64,000 bases of DNA, taken from Buxus sempervirens (lineage: Eukaryota; Streptophyta; Magnoliopsida; Buxales; Buxaceae). The notes below the pieces were generated by a model. It was not told where the DNA came from. It made no database searches and worked only from the letters and a program-made list of their open reading frames with translations. The position numbers were made by a program, and so were the translations under genes. The DNA lies in contig OX387185.1 in the NCBI GenBank assembly GCA_947561395.2, positions 38,792,213 to 38,856,212 on the forward strand, read 5' to 3'. Of the stretch, positions 1-11,344 are shown one piece after another. Position 1 is the first letter of the stretch, and each line of letters begins with the position of its first letter.

Positions 1-2635
1 AGGTCCATTATGGTAGGCCTTGGAATATTCCAAGCCCTTCAACTTACAGTTACATGTATATTTGTCTTCCTCTTTGCATCAGTGTTGGTAGATTTTGATC
101 ATTGACAAGCAAAAGCCCCATGGCCTGTCAAACTGTTCATGATCATCTGCATCATCACAAGGCTGATCATGTTCATCTCGACTCTTTTTTGCACTTTATA
201 AATCGAAAATATAGAAATTTACTTCTTATAAAATTTAGTTTTTAAATAACAGACGCATACCTGCCTTCATATCAGTAAATTATCAAAGCTTGTCTTAGCA
301 TGGAGGAGCAGCAATATATGTCATGCATATCTATTTTGATAACAGGGATGGAGTATAAGCATTTCAGACACTCCCACAACCCCATCATGTATGAAGTGCA
401 GAAAGGGGATGTAATGCATTGCTCTGGTTGCTCCTTATTTTGCTCACCTTCTCACCTTTACAATTTCCATGTTGAACTTAATGCTTATTTGTCTTAGCTT
501 CAGTGGCTGTTGTTCCTAGGCATAAAAATAGTTTTCATTATATATTTAGTGTTTTTCTCCCCTTTTGTGTCTTGTTTGTTCTTCCTCTACACCATATCTA
601 TCCCTCATTTTCTCTTCTCTGCCCTAATTTATTTAATTCCTTTTCATTTTTCAACCATTTATTTTAGTATCAGAAACTAGTGGTTGCATTTTTTTTGTTG
701 GGGGATCATATATGGTTGTGACTTACAAATGGAATGATGGGCTTTTATAGTTATGTTTGGGAAAGAGTTAATGTGGATAAATGACGAGATGTAGTAGCTG
801 TTTGTACTTCATTGATGGACGATCTTCATTTTGATGCTGGTTGAAAAGAACACAACGCTGATTGCAAGCAACAATATATTAGCTAAACTTATGATCTAAT
901 GAGTGGTAAGATTTATAATTCCTACCTTTTCAAAATGTTATTAAATCCATAAGGATCTGACTTATTGCCCTGATTGTACTCCCTGTCTCCTGTAGTTTTC
1001 TAAACTTGGGTCCTAAATGGAGTTGTGTTTCTTTTTGATAAATAGCAGTGAATTTATTGATTGGAAAGAAATTCTGAGATGCTGAAAGGGTCCTAAAAGT
1101 TGTAGTTGCTCTAATGGACTAAGATGGTCTTACCTGTAGCTGATGCTGCCAATGGGATGAACCTGATGTTTTATTCACTGATGCTGATAATAATGATCAG
1201 ATCTGTTATAGAGGGCAGACCATGGTAGCTGAGAAATTGTGACATGGTAACAGATACACGGTTGTTTATTTTTGTTTCGGTGGTTGATTAGAATCTACAT
1301 CAGTACATGTGGAGCTTTTAGGGCACTATTTTATTGACTTTGTTGCACCGTGCATGGGTCCATGACTGGCTGTGAAGTTGTAGCTGAATACCCATTGCAT
1401 CATGTGTCAGCATGTAGGGTCGTTGCTGTAGCTGCGAAGTTTATAACACCTTTGAGGCCTGCTACTTCTTCCTTTCTTCTTAAGGTGGATTCAAATTTGA
1501 TATTATTGATATTGATACTGAAGGGCAATGCTTTCTGGGTTGCAGCCACCTTTGGGACCAGCTTCTGTTGTATGCCTTACTAATCCAGCATGTTTATTCT
1601 TACCACTATTATCTTATGCATTAGTGATAAAGTTGTCTTATACTTGAAAGCAACATTCCATCTGAGCTAATTTTTTTTTGTTCAAGTTGGGATCATGATA
1701 ATGGTTGATAATTGCATATAGCTCTTATATTGAGTCTTTTATTTGCATGTTCTTAAATGGCCTACCATTTCTTTATGTGTGGAGTCTTCAAAATTGTTTT
1801 GTGAATAAAGTTGCAGTCGAATTTGAGGTCCGAAAGGCATGAATCATCTCTAGACTTGCTGCCAAGGACTGAACTTATGCTACTGCCTTATGCAATTTTC
1901 ACTGTGACCTCAAGTCTGGGCAGGTGTTGATTATGTAGTTTGGTTGTTTTGAGATCAATTGCTCTTCAAGTTATGACCTGCTGTGAACTTAATAACTGTT
2001 GCTATTACCTCGTGTGATGGTGTGTAGGGGGTGTCTCTGTTTGTTGTGATTTGTTAGCAGATTTGAAGCTTTGTTAACCCCGAGCTGTTTTTCTTGTTGC
2101 TGAATTTGAGTTGAAGCCAACTTGGTGATGTGAGACCTGGTTGAGTGCTAGTTGGAGTTGGCTAGATCTGCTTCGATTTATGTTTTGGCTAAAAGTTAAC
2201 ATAGATAAATTTGTTTATGTACTTGTTTATGCTAAGGGTTATGCCCAGAGATTGCAGTCTGGTAATATGACCATGGAAGCCCTTTTGCTTTTTTTGTTTT
2301 TTGGATGTGGCTACTGTAGGCACACCAAGATTGCTCAATTTAGAAAAAAATTCTTAAGTTTCTCAAAGTGTGAATACAGAAATGGAAAATGAGGTTCTGT
2401 TCATATTAGCGCTGGTTCACTATTTATCCTGTTATGGTGGTGAATCATGCATTTGCATTTTGTGGTTACTCGTGTTGCCATACTTAAAATGCTTAGTCAT
2501 ATGTTATCAATATTGCTCTTGTGCTTTCTTTTGTGCAATCATCATTGCAGTAATGGTTTTTTGTTGTGCTTTTAGTGGTATCCTGATATTGGAGTTATTA
2601 TTCTTATAAATTAGTATGTAAGTCCATTTTTTGGG
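1..2635. other. No recognisable gene; T-rich, intron-like DNA
   Basis: No open frame here is longer than about 80 codons and none resembles a known protein. The plus strand is T/TG-rich, as in plant introns or UTRs read in that direction, so this could be intronic sequence of a gene lying to the left, but I see no convincing exon pair. Near 1030-1070 the minus strand reads like a LINE 3' tail (an AATAAATTC-type stretch before TATTTATCAAAAAG). This is only a hint. Confidence 0.4.
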
Positions 2636-2643
2636 ATTGGCAG

Positions 2644-2853
2644 CAGAGCTGTAAATCTAGCCCGGACCACCCAAAGCCCATCGAAAGCCCGCCCAACCCA
2701 GCCCGAACAAGAGCTCGAAGTGAGCATTGAGTTTGAGTTTGGGTTTGAGTTGGGTTGGGTTTCATTTCTAGCCCGAAGTTGAGTTTGGGTTGGGCTTGGG
2801 TTTAAGCTATACAACCCGAAAAGCCCGAAGTTAATGTTGACTTTATGTATACG

Positions 2854-2905
<52 letters not shown>

Positions 2906-3529
2906 TGAATATTTATGTGTATATATACGTATCATTGTTTTCTTTTCCTTTTATATTGTCATTGTATTTATGCAATCAATTAATAAACATAAATTATTAA
3001 CATGTGATTATAAGTTTATGAATTTTTGTCGAATAAATAATTTTATACTCACATGTACATATACATATATGTTACAATTGTTTATGTTTATGAATATTTA
3101 TTTGGGAGCACATACTCTATAAGAAAGATTGTGCAAAACCACAAATATAATGAGCTAGTATTATATTTTAAAGTTTTTAAAGAAATAAATAAATTAAGTG
3201 TTTTTTTCCCAAATTAAAGGGACAAATTAAGAGGAATTTATAATATTTGTATTTATAACAAACATAAAAGCATGTTGATAAACGATTTAATGAATGATAT
3301 TCCAACATTTTGTAATAATAACAAATATTGTAAAAAAATTTAAAATCTTACATTTTGTTTGGGTTAACCTGAATCTAACCTGAACTCAAACAATAATGTT
3401 TGGGTTGGGTTAGGATTTAGTGAGTTTGGGTTAGAGCGGGTCAACGACGAGTTTGGGCTAGTAAATCTTATATTGGGTTGAGCCCCGAACTCTCATAACT
3501 CGACCCAACTTGCCATACTTACACCTCTA
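2644..3529. mobile_element. hAT-like MITE, 886 bp
   Basis: The ends are CAGAGCTGTAA on the left and, as reverse complement, TAGAGGTGTAA on the right. They are flanked by near-identical 8-bp duplications, ATTGGCAG (2636-2643) and ATTGGAAG (3530-3537). An 8-bp target duplication with short AGRGNTGTAA-type inverted ends fits a non-autonomous hAT element. Both subterminal zones are rich in AGCCCGA/GGGTTGGG words. The core is AT-rich and has no coding capacity. One mismatch between the duplications suggests moderate age. Confidence 0.7.
2859..2902. repeat. (AT)n microsatellite inside the MITE
   Basis: About 22 uninterrupted AT dinucleotides, likely to vary in length between individuals. Confidence 0.95.
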
Positions 3530-3537
3530 ATTGGAAG

Positions 3538-4199
3538 GGTCCAAATTTATTCTAGATGTATTATTTGTTGGAGAAAATTCGGTTGAAGCTTGCTAGTTGC
3601 CTGGAGAATAATTTAACAAGGCATGCCTAATGTGCTGCTTCTGGCTGAGTGCTATGGTCACTAGTCTTGTATTGGCAGCCCTCAAAGCTGACAAGACCCT
3701 GGTTCCAAGTAACGGTTGTATCATGCGAAACCCACCATTGAATATTATGTATCATGCGTATTGGCATGATACATGGCTCTATAGCGTAATACTAGCCTTA
3801 TCAATCGACAAGGCTAGTGTATCAATCGTATCACTTGGTACAGTTTAGGGAACAGTTCTTTCTTTTGATAATCCTTTCCTTTACATCTCCTCAAGGTGCT
3901 TGCATATTGTCACTGGTCTCTACGGTATGTTGATCAGTGGAGGTAAAAGCTCACTTCCATTTTTTCGCTTTTGATTAAAGGCGATTAGCTGTGTATACGA
4001 TTAGCGACTGAATACTGTAGCTGGTCTCTACGAAAGTGTGCACTCGTAAGAGGCAATTCAATAACCGTTATGGTCTCATTGGGAAGCTTTATTGTGATGT
4101 ATAGGCTTCCTGTTCTCTGTTAGGTCTATCTGATTTCGATTCTCTTCTTTCACCCCTCCAAATCTTACTATATCTCTACTCCAAGGAAGAGGTACAAAT
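3538..4199. other. Intergenic, no recognisable gene
   Basis: No coding signal is recognised. Around 3690-3850 there is a cluster of short partly palindromic words (ATCATGCG, ATCATGCGTATTGGCATGAT, AGCCTTATCAATCGACAAGGCT) that resembles a decayed MITE end. No paired termini or target duplication can be assigned. Confidence 0.35.
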
Positions 4200-5876
4200 C
4201 TCAATTTAAAGTTCTAGCATTTTGCTGCTAGAGGAAGTGGTGATAGCGGATGTGTATGGGGACGAGGATTTGGGTGGTAGTGGCGGCAACGGAGATGGAT
4301 ATTTCGAACATTGATCAGCAGATCTTGGATTTATAGGGATTTTTTTTGAATGGAAATGGATGGAGATGTAGTGTTGTAGCAGATTTTTAGATCCCATTCA
4401 AGGTTCTGTGAAGGAATTTGTTGGTGTTATTGAATTCATTCTTGGTGATATGGTGTCTAGTCCTAATTTTGGACTCAATGAGCTACACCTCCTCTTCTAT
4501 ATATTGCTGTGGGATCGATCTTGAATCTCGTTCCGTGAGATATTTGCGAATTTGAATTACAACACTGATAGGAGAGGAGATACGTTTTGGAGGTTCTCTT
4601 CAATGGGTTGAGGCGTTATGTTCATTAAGTTTTCTCTTTTTTTGGGTGACCTGAAATTTTTCTAAAATTAGGAACGTGATTTATCTGAAATCATTTGCCC
4701 ATTATTGAAACCAGTTTCCACAAATTATCCAGAGGAGTTCGTATTTGATTCAAGGTCATGAACTTCTTTAAAACTCCGAGAAAAGGAGCTCCAAGTCCAG
4801 ATCATAGCAAGTTATGTGGAGCTGTTTTGAAGAATAAGAAGCATTAACTGTGAATGAAACAATTTTGCTTTATGAAAAGATCTTCACAAAATCAAAAGTA
4901 ATTTATTACTTGTTTGTTGTAGCAATTTTTGAGAAGATATGGCAAATGTAGCCGTAGTCGATCCAGTGATGATGAGGGAGGAAGCATAGGGTTGGGGGCC
5001 AAAGTCAATCTCACGGAGCTGCAGGGGCAAGTCGTTTTGGGGCAAGAAGTGGTTAGGTGAGTCATGTGGGGGCAACACATGCTTGGATGATCCATGCTTA
5101 GGATAGATAATGATGTGAGTTTTAAGAGGATGATGAGATCATTTCGGAGACATAACCGTGATGATAATGTTACTCTTCCTCTTATTGATGGCGAGGAGGA
5201 TGATGATGACGATAGTGATGGAGATGATTGATGATATTGGTGGGTCTTCACATGGTGATCATAGCGGTGGTTCATTACCACCATAGGTGGTTGAGGTGAG
5301 CATGGGTCGAATGGTCGTTATAGTAGCAATTAATTTACAGAGTATCATTTTAGTTATGCCATTCATGATTCTGACCTTAGGTTATGTTCTCATATTCAAA
5401 GTTAGTATCATTGGCAACCAATTGAAGGCTATTCAAGATGTCAACTATGAGGACATGATGATTTCATGTAACCATTTGGTTTAGATGCCATGACAAGAGG
5501 AATAGAAATGATTATTGTTTGTCTTCAGGCATATTTGGTGGTGGATTGCATCTAGGGTTGAGGAGATCATCTTTTGTTTATAATGGAAGGGGTTTTCGTC
5601 TTCATATGATTATGGTTATGGTAAAGGGAAAAATCTTATCAACTTGGTTAGCATATGGTTATGAGCATAGAGGTTTTTCCCATTAGCATAGCTTTAGACA
5701 TAGGCATGGTTAGGAGGCTGTCATCTTTTCCTCATTTTATGCATTGATGGGTTAGTATGGTGATGTTGGAGGATATCATGGACCCATCGTAATACAATTT
5801 GAGGAGTTTAGAAGAGATTATGAGGCATGGTATTAGAAATATATGGATTTTAATTTTTATATTTAGCACGTTCAAT
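4200..5876 (+). pseudogene. Decayed coding-like sequence of unknown origin
   Basis: Plus-strand frames give protein-like stretches broken by stops and frame changes. Examples are a Gly/Asp-rich piece near 4240-4310, the word DPIQGSVKEFVGVIEFILGD near 4390-4450, and an acidic tail (GEEDDDDDSDGD) near 5190-5230 followed by a His/Gly/Ser-rich stretch (HGDHSGGS) near 5250-5280. The pattern suggests a dead, apparently intronless copy of a gene with an acidic, His/Gly-rich C-terminal region. From about 5190 on it is shared with the second copy at 43815. I do not recognise the family, and the order of the pieces could be chance. Confidence 0.3.
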
Positions 5877-7088
5877 TAGGGATGCTTAACGGGTCGGCCC
5901 GGTATGACTCAGGCACGCCCGGGGCTGGGCCGTGTCATGCCGGGCCGGACACGTCGGATAGTCGGGCCAGACTCATTTTTAAAAAAAAAAATCAAGAAAA
6001 AGATCCAGGAATGCATTTCAACACCATAGAAGCTTCTGATCTTGGTGTCCTCTGTCAAAGGAGGCAGCATCTCTGCACTTCTGCATTTCAGTGATTCTGT
6101 GTTTAAACTAGCTAGGAGCCTAGGAAGAAGTATTGAAAAGGGAAGATGGAATCATGAAGGAAATAAGAAAGCAAAATTTATTAAAAGCTTTCTTCATCTG
6201 TAACTTTTATCTTTCCAACGAAAAGAAAAAATCCTAGTAGACAGAGATTCTTTGATGGTGGTCGTGAAAGCAAAAGATTAGAGAACAAAATTCTCTCCTT
6301 TTGTTTTTCGAGCTCTGAGCCTCGTTTCATCCGTTAGTATGATACAAGGAAAGTAAAAGCGAAAATGACATAGAAAGAGAATAAAGGAACAGGCATCCTC
6401 CTCACATACGGAAATGGAGTCTTCACCGCTTCGCTCTCCTCTTCGATACCAGCAAGAAGAGACATTCTTATCCCCGCCGGAAAGTCCGATCACGTCACCA
6501 GAAAGGTCATCTCCTTCGAAGGCGATCGTACCTATTGGTGTTGCTCGGAGTTGTCATGGATTCTCCCCGGCTAGTTCCCCAAGAGAAGAGAAAAAGCAGG
6601 CTACCCAACCGGAAAGTACACCGAAATCCCTGGTTAAGTCTCCGTCGCCCGTGGTTAACCGTTCGATTCGAGAGGATTTGTCGGTAGTGAAAAGGGTTGA
6701 TCCTAGTGCTGCAAGGGTTGAAGAAGGCGGTGAGGGACGATCGAGGGTCGTGCCGTCGGCATTTGAAAAGGGCAGCCTTAGGGTTTTAGAGGTGGTGTTT
6801 TGCTTGATCTCCTTCTTCGTCATGGCTGCCGACAGTACGAAGGGCCTGCCGTTGGGCGTGCCCCTAGCGGACCGGCACGTGGGCGCCCCGCGTGGCCTGC
6901 GTTGAAGCGGGCCGAGCGAGCCACGGCCCGCGTGCCCAGGCGGGCTGATGGCCCATACCCCCCCCCCCCCAGCCCGGCACGGCACGCTACAGTGGGGGTG
7001 CCGTGCCGGGCCGGCCCGTTGGCGTGCCCGGGCTGGCTCAGGCATGCCTTAGGCGTGCTGGGCCATGCTGAGCGGATAAGCACCCCTA
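5877..7088. mobile_element. hAT-like element carrying a host gene fragment (Pack-type)
   Basis: Left end TAGGGATGCTTAACGGG; right end, as reverse complement, TAGGGGTGCTTATCCGC. These are imperfect inverted termini of hAT type. Flanking 8-bp duplications are CGTTCAAT (5869-5876) and CATTCAAT (7089-7096). The duplicate locus at 44504-44511 has the same surroundings without the element, so the borders are certain. The subterminal arms are very GC-rich (GGGCCG, GCCCGG, GGCGTGCCC words), while the core at about 6100-6845 is ordinary host-like sequence with the first-exon part of a CASP-like gene. There is no transposase, so movement needed a hAT transposase supplied in trans. Confidence 0.85.
6414..6845 (+). 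pseudogene. CASPL4A: Captured CASP-like protein 4A first-exon fragment
   Basis: The frame starts at ATG 6414 and stays open for 163 codons, until it runs into the transposon arm. The first ~120 residues are Ser/Pro-rich and disordered (SPLRSPLRYQQEE, PESPITSPERSSPSK), then comes LRVLEVVFCLISFFVMAADS. That is the start of the first transmembrane helix of the CASPL4A group, four-helix membrane proteins related to Casparian-strip proteins. Homology ends after MAADSTKG, about where I would expect the first exon of such genes to end. Helices 2-4 are missing, so no working CASP-like protein is encoded. Parts of the upstream 5' UTR may also have been captured. The reading of the family rests on motif memory, not on an alignment. 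Confidence 0.7.
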
Positions 7089-7096
7089 CATTCAAT

Positions 7097-9249
7097 GCCT
7101 GCATATTCTGCCATTGGATGATTAGGAAGAATCTGAAACGGATTTTACACGTCACTCCTTGTGGTATTGAAGATGAAATGTGGTAGATTTGTTAAAAAAA
7201 AAAATTTTATTGATATAATACTTTCTTTTAGTTGGTGATATTTGTATGGACCAATGTTCACACCATTGGTTTTGGTGTTGTTTCAGTGACGTTCTTGGAT
7301 GATGTTTTTGTCAAAATTTTGTCGGCACGACACTCATGTCGTTATGTTGAAAAATTCTAAAAATTTAATAAATTGAAAAAAATCTAAAAAAGTTGTAAAA
7401 ACATTATAAAGATTGGAAAACTTAATATCAAAGTAATGATAATGATGTATTATTATTGATAATAGTAAAACATGTGTGTACACATTATGTTATGTTGTAT
7501 ATTATAAAAAGAAGGCTTACGCCTTCTTCTCTCAACTAATAGAAGGAGAAAACTTCTTTTGCTTGTATGTTTTGACAGAAGAGGTGTGTGAAGGTGATGG
7601 TTGTAGCGATGGCAACGATGACGGCAAAACCAAGTATGCTCCCTTTTTTCATCTCCTATCCTCTCTCTCTCTCTCTCTCTCTATCCCCCCTCTCTCTTTT
7701 AAGTTTTTTTTCTTTTCGAGAAGAGCTTGGCGACAGCAGAACAGTATGCCATCCTCCCCCTATCCTCTGACCCCTTTAATTTTCTAGATTTAGACCAGGT
7801 CTGACCCTACAAATGGTAAATCCCCATTGGATGCCTAATATGTGCAGAATCAAGTAGAATAATGGATTTAAAAGCTCTCTTAAATTAAATTTCTTTAGCT
7901 ATTTACTATATAAAAGCGTTGTACTAATTTATGTTGTAAGTCAATTTAGTATTAAGCTAATAAAATGCATGTAGTTCGCTGTATGGTGTTGAACTATTTT
8001 TGTTGAAGTGAACCTGTGTAAATATTGATTAGTCCTGTAAGGTTGGACCAGGTCTTATTTATCAATTCTTGGCTGGCAACTAGGTAAATTATCTACTCTT
8101 TGTAAACCCTATAGTTTTATCAGGATCTACATAAATAAATTGAATTGACTTTTTGGATCTTACCATGTGGAGTTTACGTTTTATGTGTTTGGATATGATT
8201 TTGTGCATGTTCAAGACAGTGATTGAATAAATGATATCAGGTTATAATAATTGTTGTGTTGGTGTGCTGATGATGATTGTAACAATTCTACGATTGATGA
8301 CGATAATGATTCATTAGTGGAGTGCAGCTTGATGAGGTTGGACAAGATGGCTGATTGAGGAAAAAAGGATTTTTTTTCCTTCCTTTTTTATTGTTTGGGT
8401 AATAGGTGGAGGTTTAATCAGGCCTTTGTTGGTTCTTATGATCATGTTTTGCTTGGACCTGTATGATTGTAGCCTAGTTGGGATGTTTTCATTTCTTAAT
8501 TGATTGGTCAGCTTTGAAGTAACTCATGTAGTGTTTCAGCTGTAAAGTCTTGAACATAGGCTATTAATTCATTAGCTGTTAAGTTGGAAGTAATTTACAA
8601 ATACCTGCTCAGTTGCAACTGCGTGGTTGATCTGCTTATCGAGCAAGAGTTGGTATTTATCTGTTTTCCATTTCATTACACCAAGTCTTAAGCTTTTAAT
8701 GTTTTCCAAGTATGGTTTGTTTAGAAAATGTATCATTGGTGGACGATGTTGCTGATTTCCTAGCTCTTGGAGTGAGGCTGAAATGGAATGAGGCTATATT
8801 GCGTTTGAAATTGTTTTCATGTACATGTGTGATATGATCAATGTGGATAACCTAAGTCTAGGGACTTTGGTTTCTTGTTATCAATGAACTCGGTCGTAGG
8901 CTCTCGTGATAATTTGTGGTTTTTCTTTTTCTTCCTCGGGGATGCATGCCTCTATGGTTGTCTTGAGACAGGGAGAGCTTCATTGAGGTTAACTGATTAA
9001 TGTTTTTGTGGTTTTGTACTTAGATTGGATTGATGACATTATCGGAGATACCCAAAAATTTTGGTATTTTAACTTAGCCTTGCTTGTTTAGTTTGGGAAC
9101 ACTTGTATAGGAATGCTGCTTGCCATGATCTGTTACCTTGGAAGGGAGTTGAGCTTTCTTGCTTTATTTGGATGTCGTGGAAATTACTTGGAATTTAAAG
9201 TGAGTGACTTTGGTGACACGCTTTGTAGTTGGAAATTTGATTGGGTAAA
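7097..9249. other. Rest of duplication copy A, no gene
   Basis: T-rich intron or UTR-like DNA, shared with 44512-46668. No open frame resembles a known protein. A (CT)n run lies at 7661-7682 and has a counterpart near 45090-45110 in copy B. Confidence 0.6.
7661..7682. repeat. (CT)n microsatellite
   Basis: Eleven CT dinucleotides followed by further pyrimidine-rich sequence. The corresponding run in copy B is shorter. Confidence 0.9.
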
Positions 9250-10513
9250 TTAGTTTATGGTTTTTATACATTAAAATAGATCTTTTAATGAACAATTGAT
9301 TTAATAAGACTTCTAAGTTGATTATTCTACTGTCCTTTACTGACATCAAGCTTGTGTAGTTTCTCAAGCTTCTTGGTGGGCGCAATATTGGAAATAATGG
9401 TTAACTAGCAAAACTATGAATACGTGTATAAGTATCGTTTTTACTTAAAATGTGTGGGCAAATGTTTACTCTTCACTTTATTCTGTTAAAGAATATTATT
9501 ATATACTTAAAAGCAAATTTTTGATTAACTTTGTCCCCAAGAACTCCAATCGTGTCAAACACTTCCAAAGTGATGAGTTGGGAAATTTTCTTTTAGATTA
9601 CAGATATTGAAGTCTAGAACGTCTTTTCACGAAGACCGAATTTTACCCTGGAGTATTTTTAGGGAGTCAAGATTTTTGATCTTATCCTCACCTACATTAT
9701 TGGTCTAGAGAAGAATCAAGACCCGTGGATGAGACTCATCTATTAATAAGAAAAGAAATCGTGAGCAGAGCACAAGAAATCTGTGGAGGCGAAGAGGATT
9801 GCTTCACATACCAATCATAGAAGGGCAAAGAACACTAGAAACAAAAGCAAAAGGAAATGGAATCTTGAATAGAAAAGTCTAAGATGGACGGAAAGTCTGT
9901 TCACGTACCATCCATCACTATCTTGCTCACTGATTTGAGCAAGATAGTGATGGATGGTACGTAAACAAATGGTACTTTCCATCATAGTAGATAAGAGCGA
10001 AATACCACAAGACCCAAATACCTCGGGCATTCTTAGCCCAAGGAAATGGAATTTTGATAGAAATGTCAAGATGGACGAAAAGTCTTTTCACGTACCATCT
10101 TTCTTTTGGATCACTATCTGTTCACATACCTTGGGCATTCTTAGCCCAATGAAATGGAATCTAGATAAAAAAGTCAAGATGGATAAAAAGTCTGTTCATG
10201 TATCATTTTTCTTACAATCATTGTCTTGCTCACTGAACAAGTGGCAGTCACCATCGTAGTAAATAAGAGCATACATTGGGCATTCTTAGTTCAAGGAAAT
10301 GGAATCTTGATAGAAAAGTCAAGATGGGCGAAAAGTCTGTCCACATACCTTTCTTTCAGATCACTATCTTCTCACTGAAAAAGTAGTACTTACCATCATA
10401 GTGGAAAAAAGAAGACCTAGATACCTTTGGCATTCTTAGCCCCATCACTAATTCGGTGGCATAACATCACATGTTACGGTTCAAAGGCAACGCTATGCAG
10501 CCTATGCTAGAAC
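9250..10513 (+). repeat. Left arm of large inverted repeat
   Basis: This arm reads as the reverse complement of about 11345-12560 over nearly its whole length, with scattered mismatches and small indels. The inner ~600 bp hold about four repeats of a unit that starts with AAATGGAATCTTGATAGAAA and continues with AGATGGACGAAAAGTCTG, spaced 107-185 bp apart. Short open frames through these repeats translate to recurring words such as KWNLDRKVKMD, but this follows from the DNA repeat. I see no sign of a real protein. A transcript across both arms would fold into a long hairpin. Confidence 0.85.
9903..9962. repeat. Perfect 27-bp hairpin with 6-bp loop
   Basis: Bases 9903-9929 are the exact reverse complement of 9936-9962, with loop CTGATT. 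The right arm of the large inverted repeat has this sequence only once (near 11900-11935), so the hairpin arose in the left arm by a local inverted copy, the usual mark of template switching. Confidence 0.9.
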
Positions 10514-11344
10514 TGTGGCAGCGCAAAGTTCCCATGCACAGAACTCATAACTTTTTTTAACTGCAATAAGACTGAAGACTGCATGCGTATCAATGGTTGT
10601 GTAAATTAGCGTTGCTTAATGATTTATTGTACAATAAACGCTTAAAATACACAATTAGCCAGTATGATTATCAATTCACTACTGCAACTTCCAAGCTCAG
10701 CCGCACTTTACCTACCCTCCAACCAAGCTTCTAGCACGACGACCTAATGCATTAGTGGGCATTATAGGCTTAAAAATTCCATATTCTCCACTCTAACCGA
10801 GCTTCTTAGTGGGAATTGTTTTGAATATTGAAATAGCATTCTGATCCTTTCTTCTCAATTGTGATAAAACATTTGCTACCATTGTTGCTTTCTTTATCTT
10901 TGAAACCAAACCTTTTCTTATAAATCTTTAGATTAACCCACTTACTTCCCCTCCTCCCCTTGATTCTGCTGACAACTAATCTTTGAAATTAAACCTCTTC
11001 CTTGAACGGGAATTGATCTCGATGAAATGCTTCACAGAACTTGCTTCATGTGTAACAAGAGCACGACATACATCATAGAATAACATCAGATTCAAAGAGT
11101 CTCAAAAGATGTCACTCAGTTACCAAAACTCATTCCAACCAAATTAGTTTCAAGAAGCAACAAGTAAAACGCTTCAACATATTCATATTTTCAATTCTCA
11201 AACATGTTGACAATACCATATATACACTCCCAAAGCTGTCCTCAACCCAAGAACCACTTCCAAGGCACAGAGAAAACAATGCCAAACACCGTTAGCCAGA
11301 TTTAAGAGATCACTTAGCTTCAGTTCTCTTGCCCTGTGGTAGTT
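10514..11344 (-). repeat. Spacer of the inverted repeat, inverted copy of 46690-47312
   Basis: About 600 bp of the spacer (10721-11344) match 46690-47312 in reverse complement, for example CAGTTCTCTTGCCCTGTGG against its complement in copy B. No gene is recognised. In copy B this sequence directly follows the duplicated unit, so it has been inverted in copy A, or reversed together with formation of the arms. Confidence 0.75.

Larger units (their letters stand above)
5190..9249 (+). repeat. Segmental duplication, copy A
   Basis: From the GATGGCGAGGAGGATGATGA block to GGAAATTTGATTGGGTAAAT this stretch matches 43815-46668 in the same orientation, apart from the 1.2-kb hAT insertion at 5877-7088. 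Net length is about 2.85 kb in both copies. Beyond 9249 the copies diverge abruptly: copy A enters the inverted repeat, copy B continues into sequence that in A lies inverted inside the repeat's spacer. The unit contains the decayed His/Gly-rich coding remnant, a CT microsatellite and T-rich UTR/intron-like DNA. No intact gene was found. Confidence 0.85.

Noticed and set aside
6554-7045. 163-codon minus-strand open frame across the hAT element
   Set aside because: It lies antisense to the captured CASP-like frame, and in the GC-rich arm stop codons are rare by composition alone.
9954-10259. Repeated-peptide frame KWN(L/F)D(R/K)xVKMD, also on the minus strand at 11615-12046
   Set aside because: The amino-acid repeat follows directly from a tandem DNA repeat within an inverted repeat. 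Spacing is irregular, the frame is not kept in all units, and no family is recognised.
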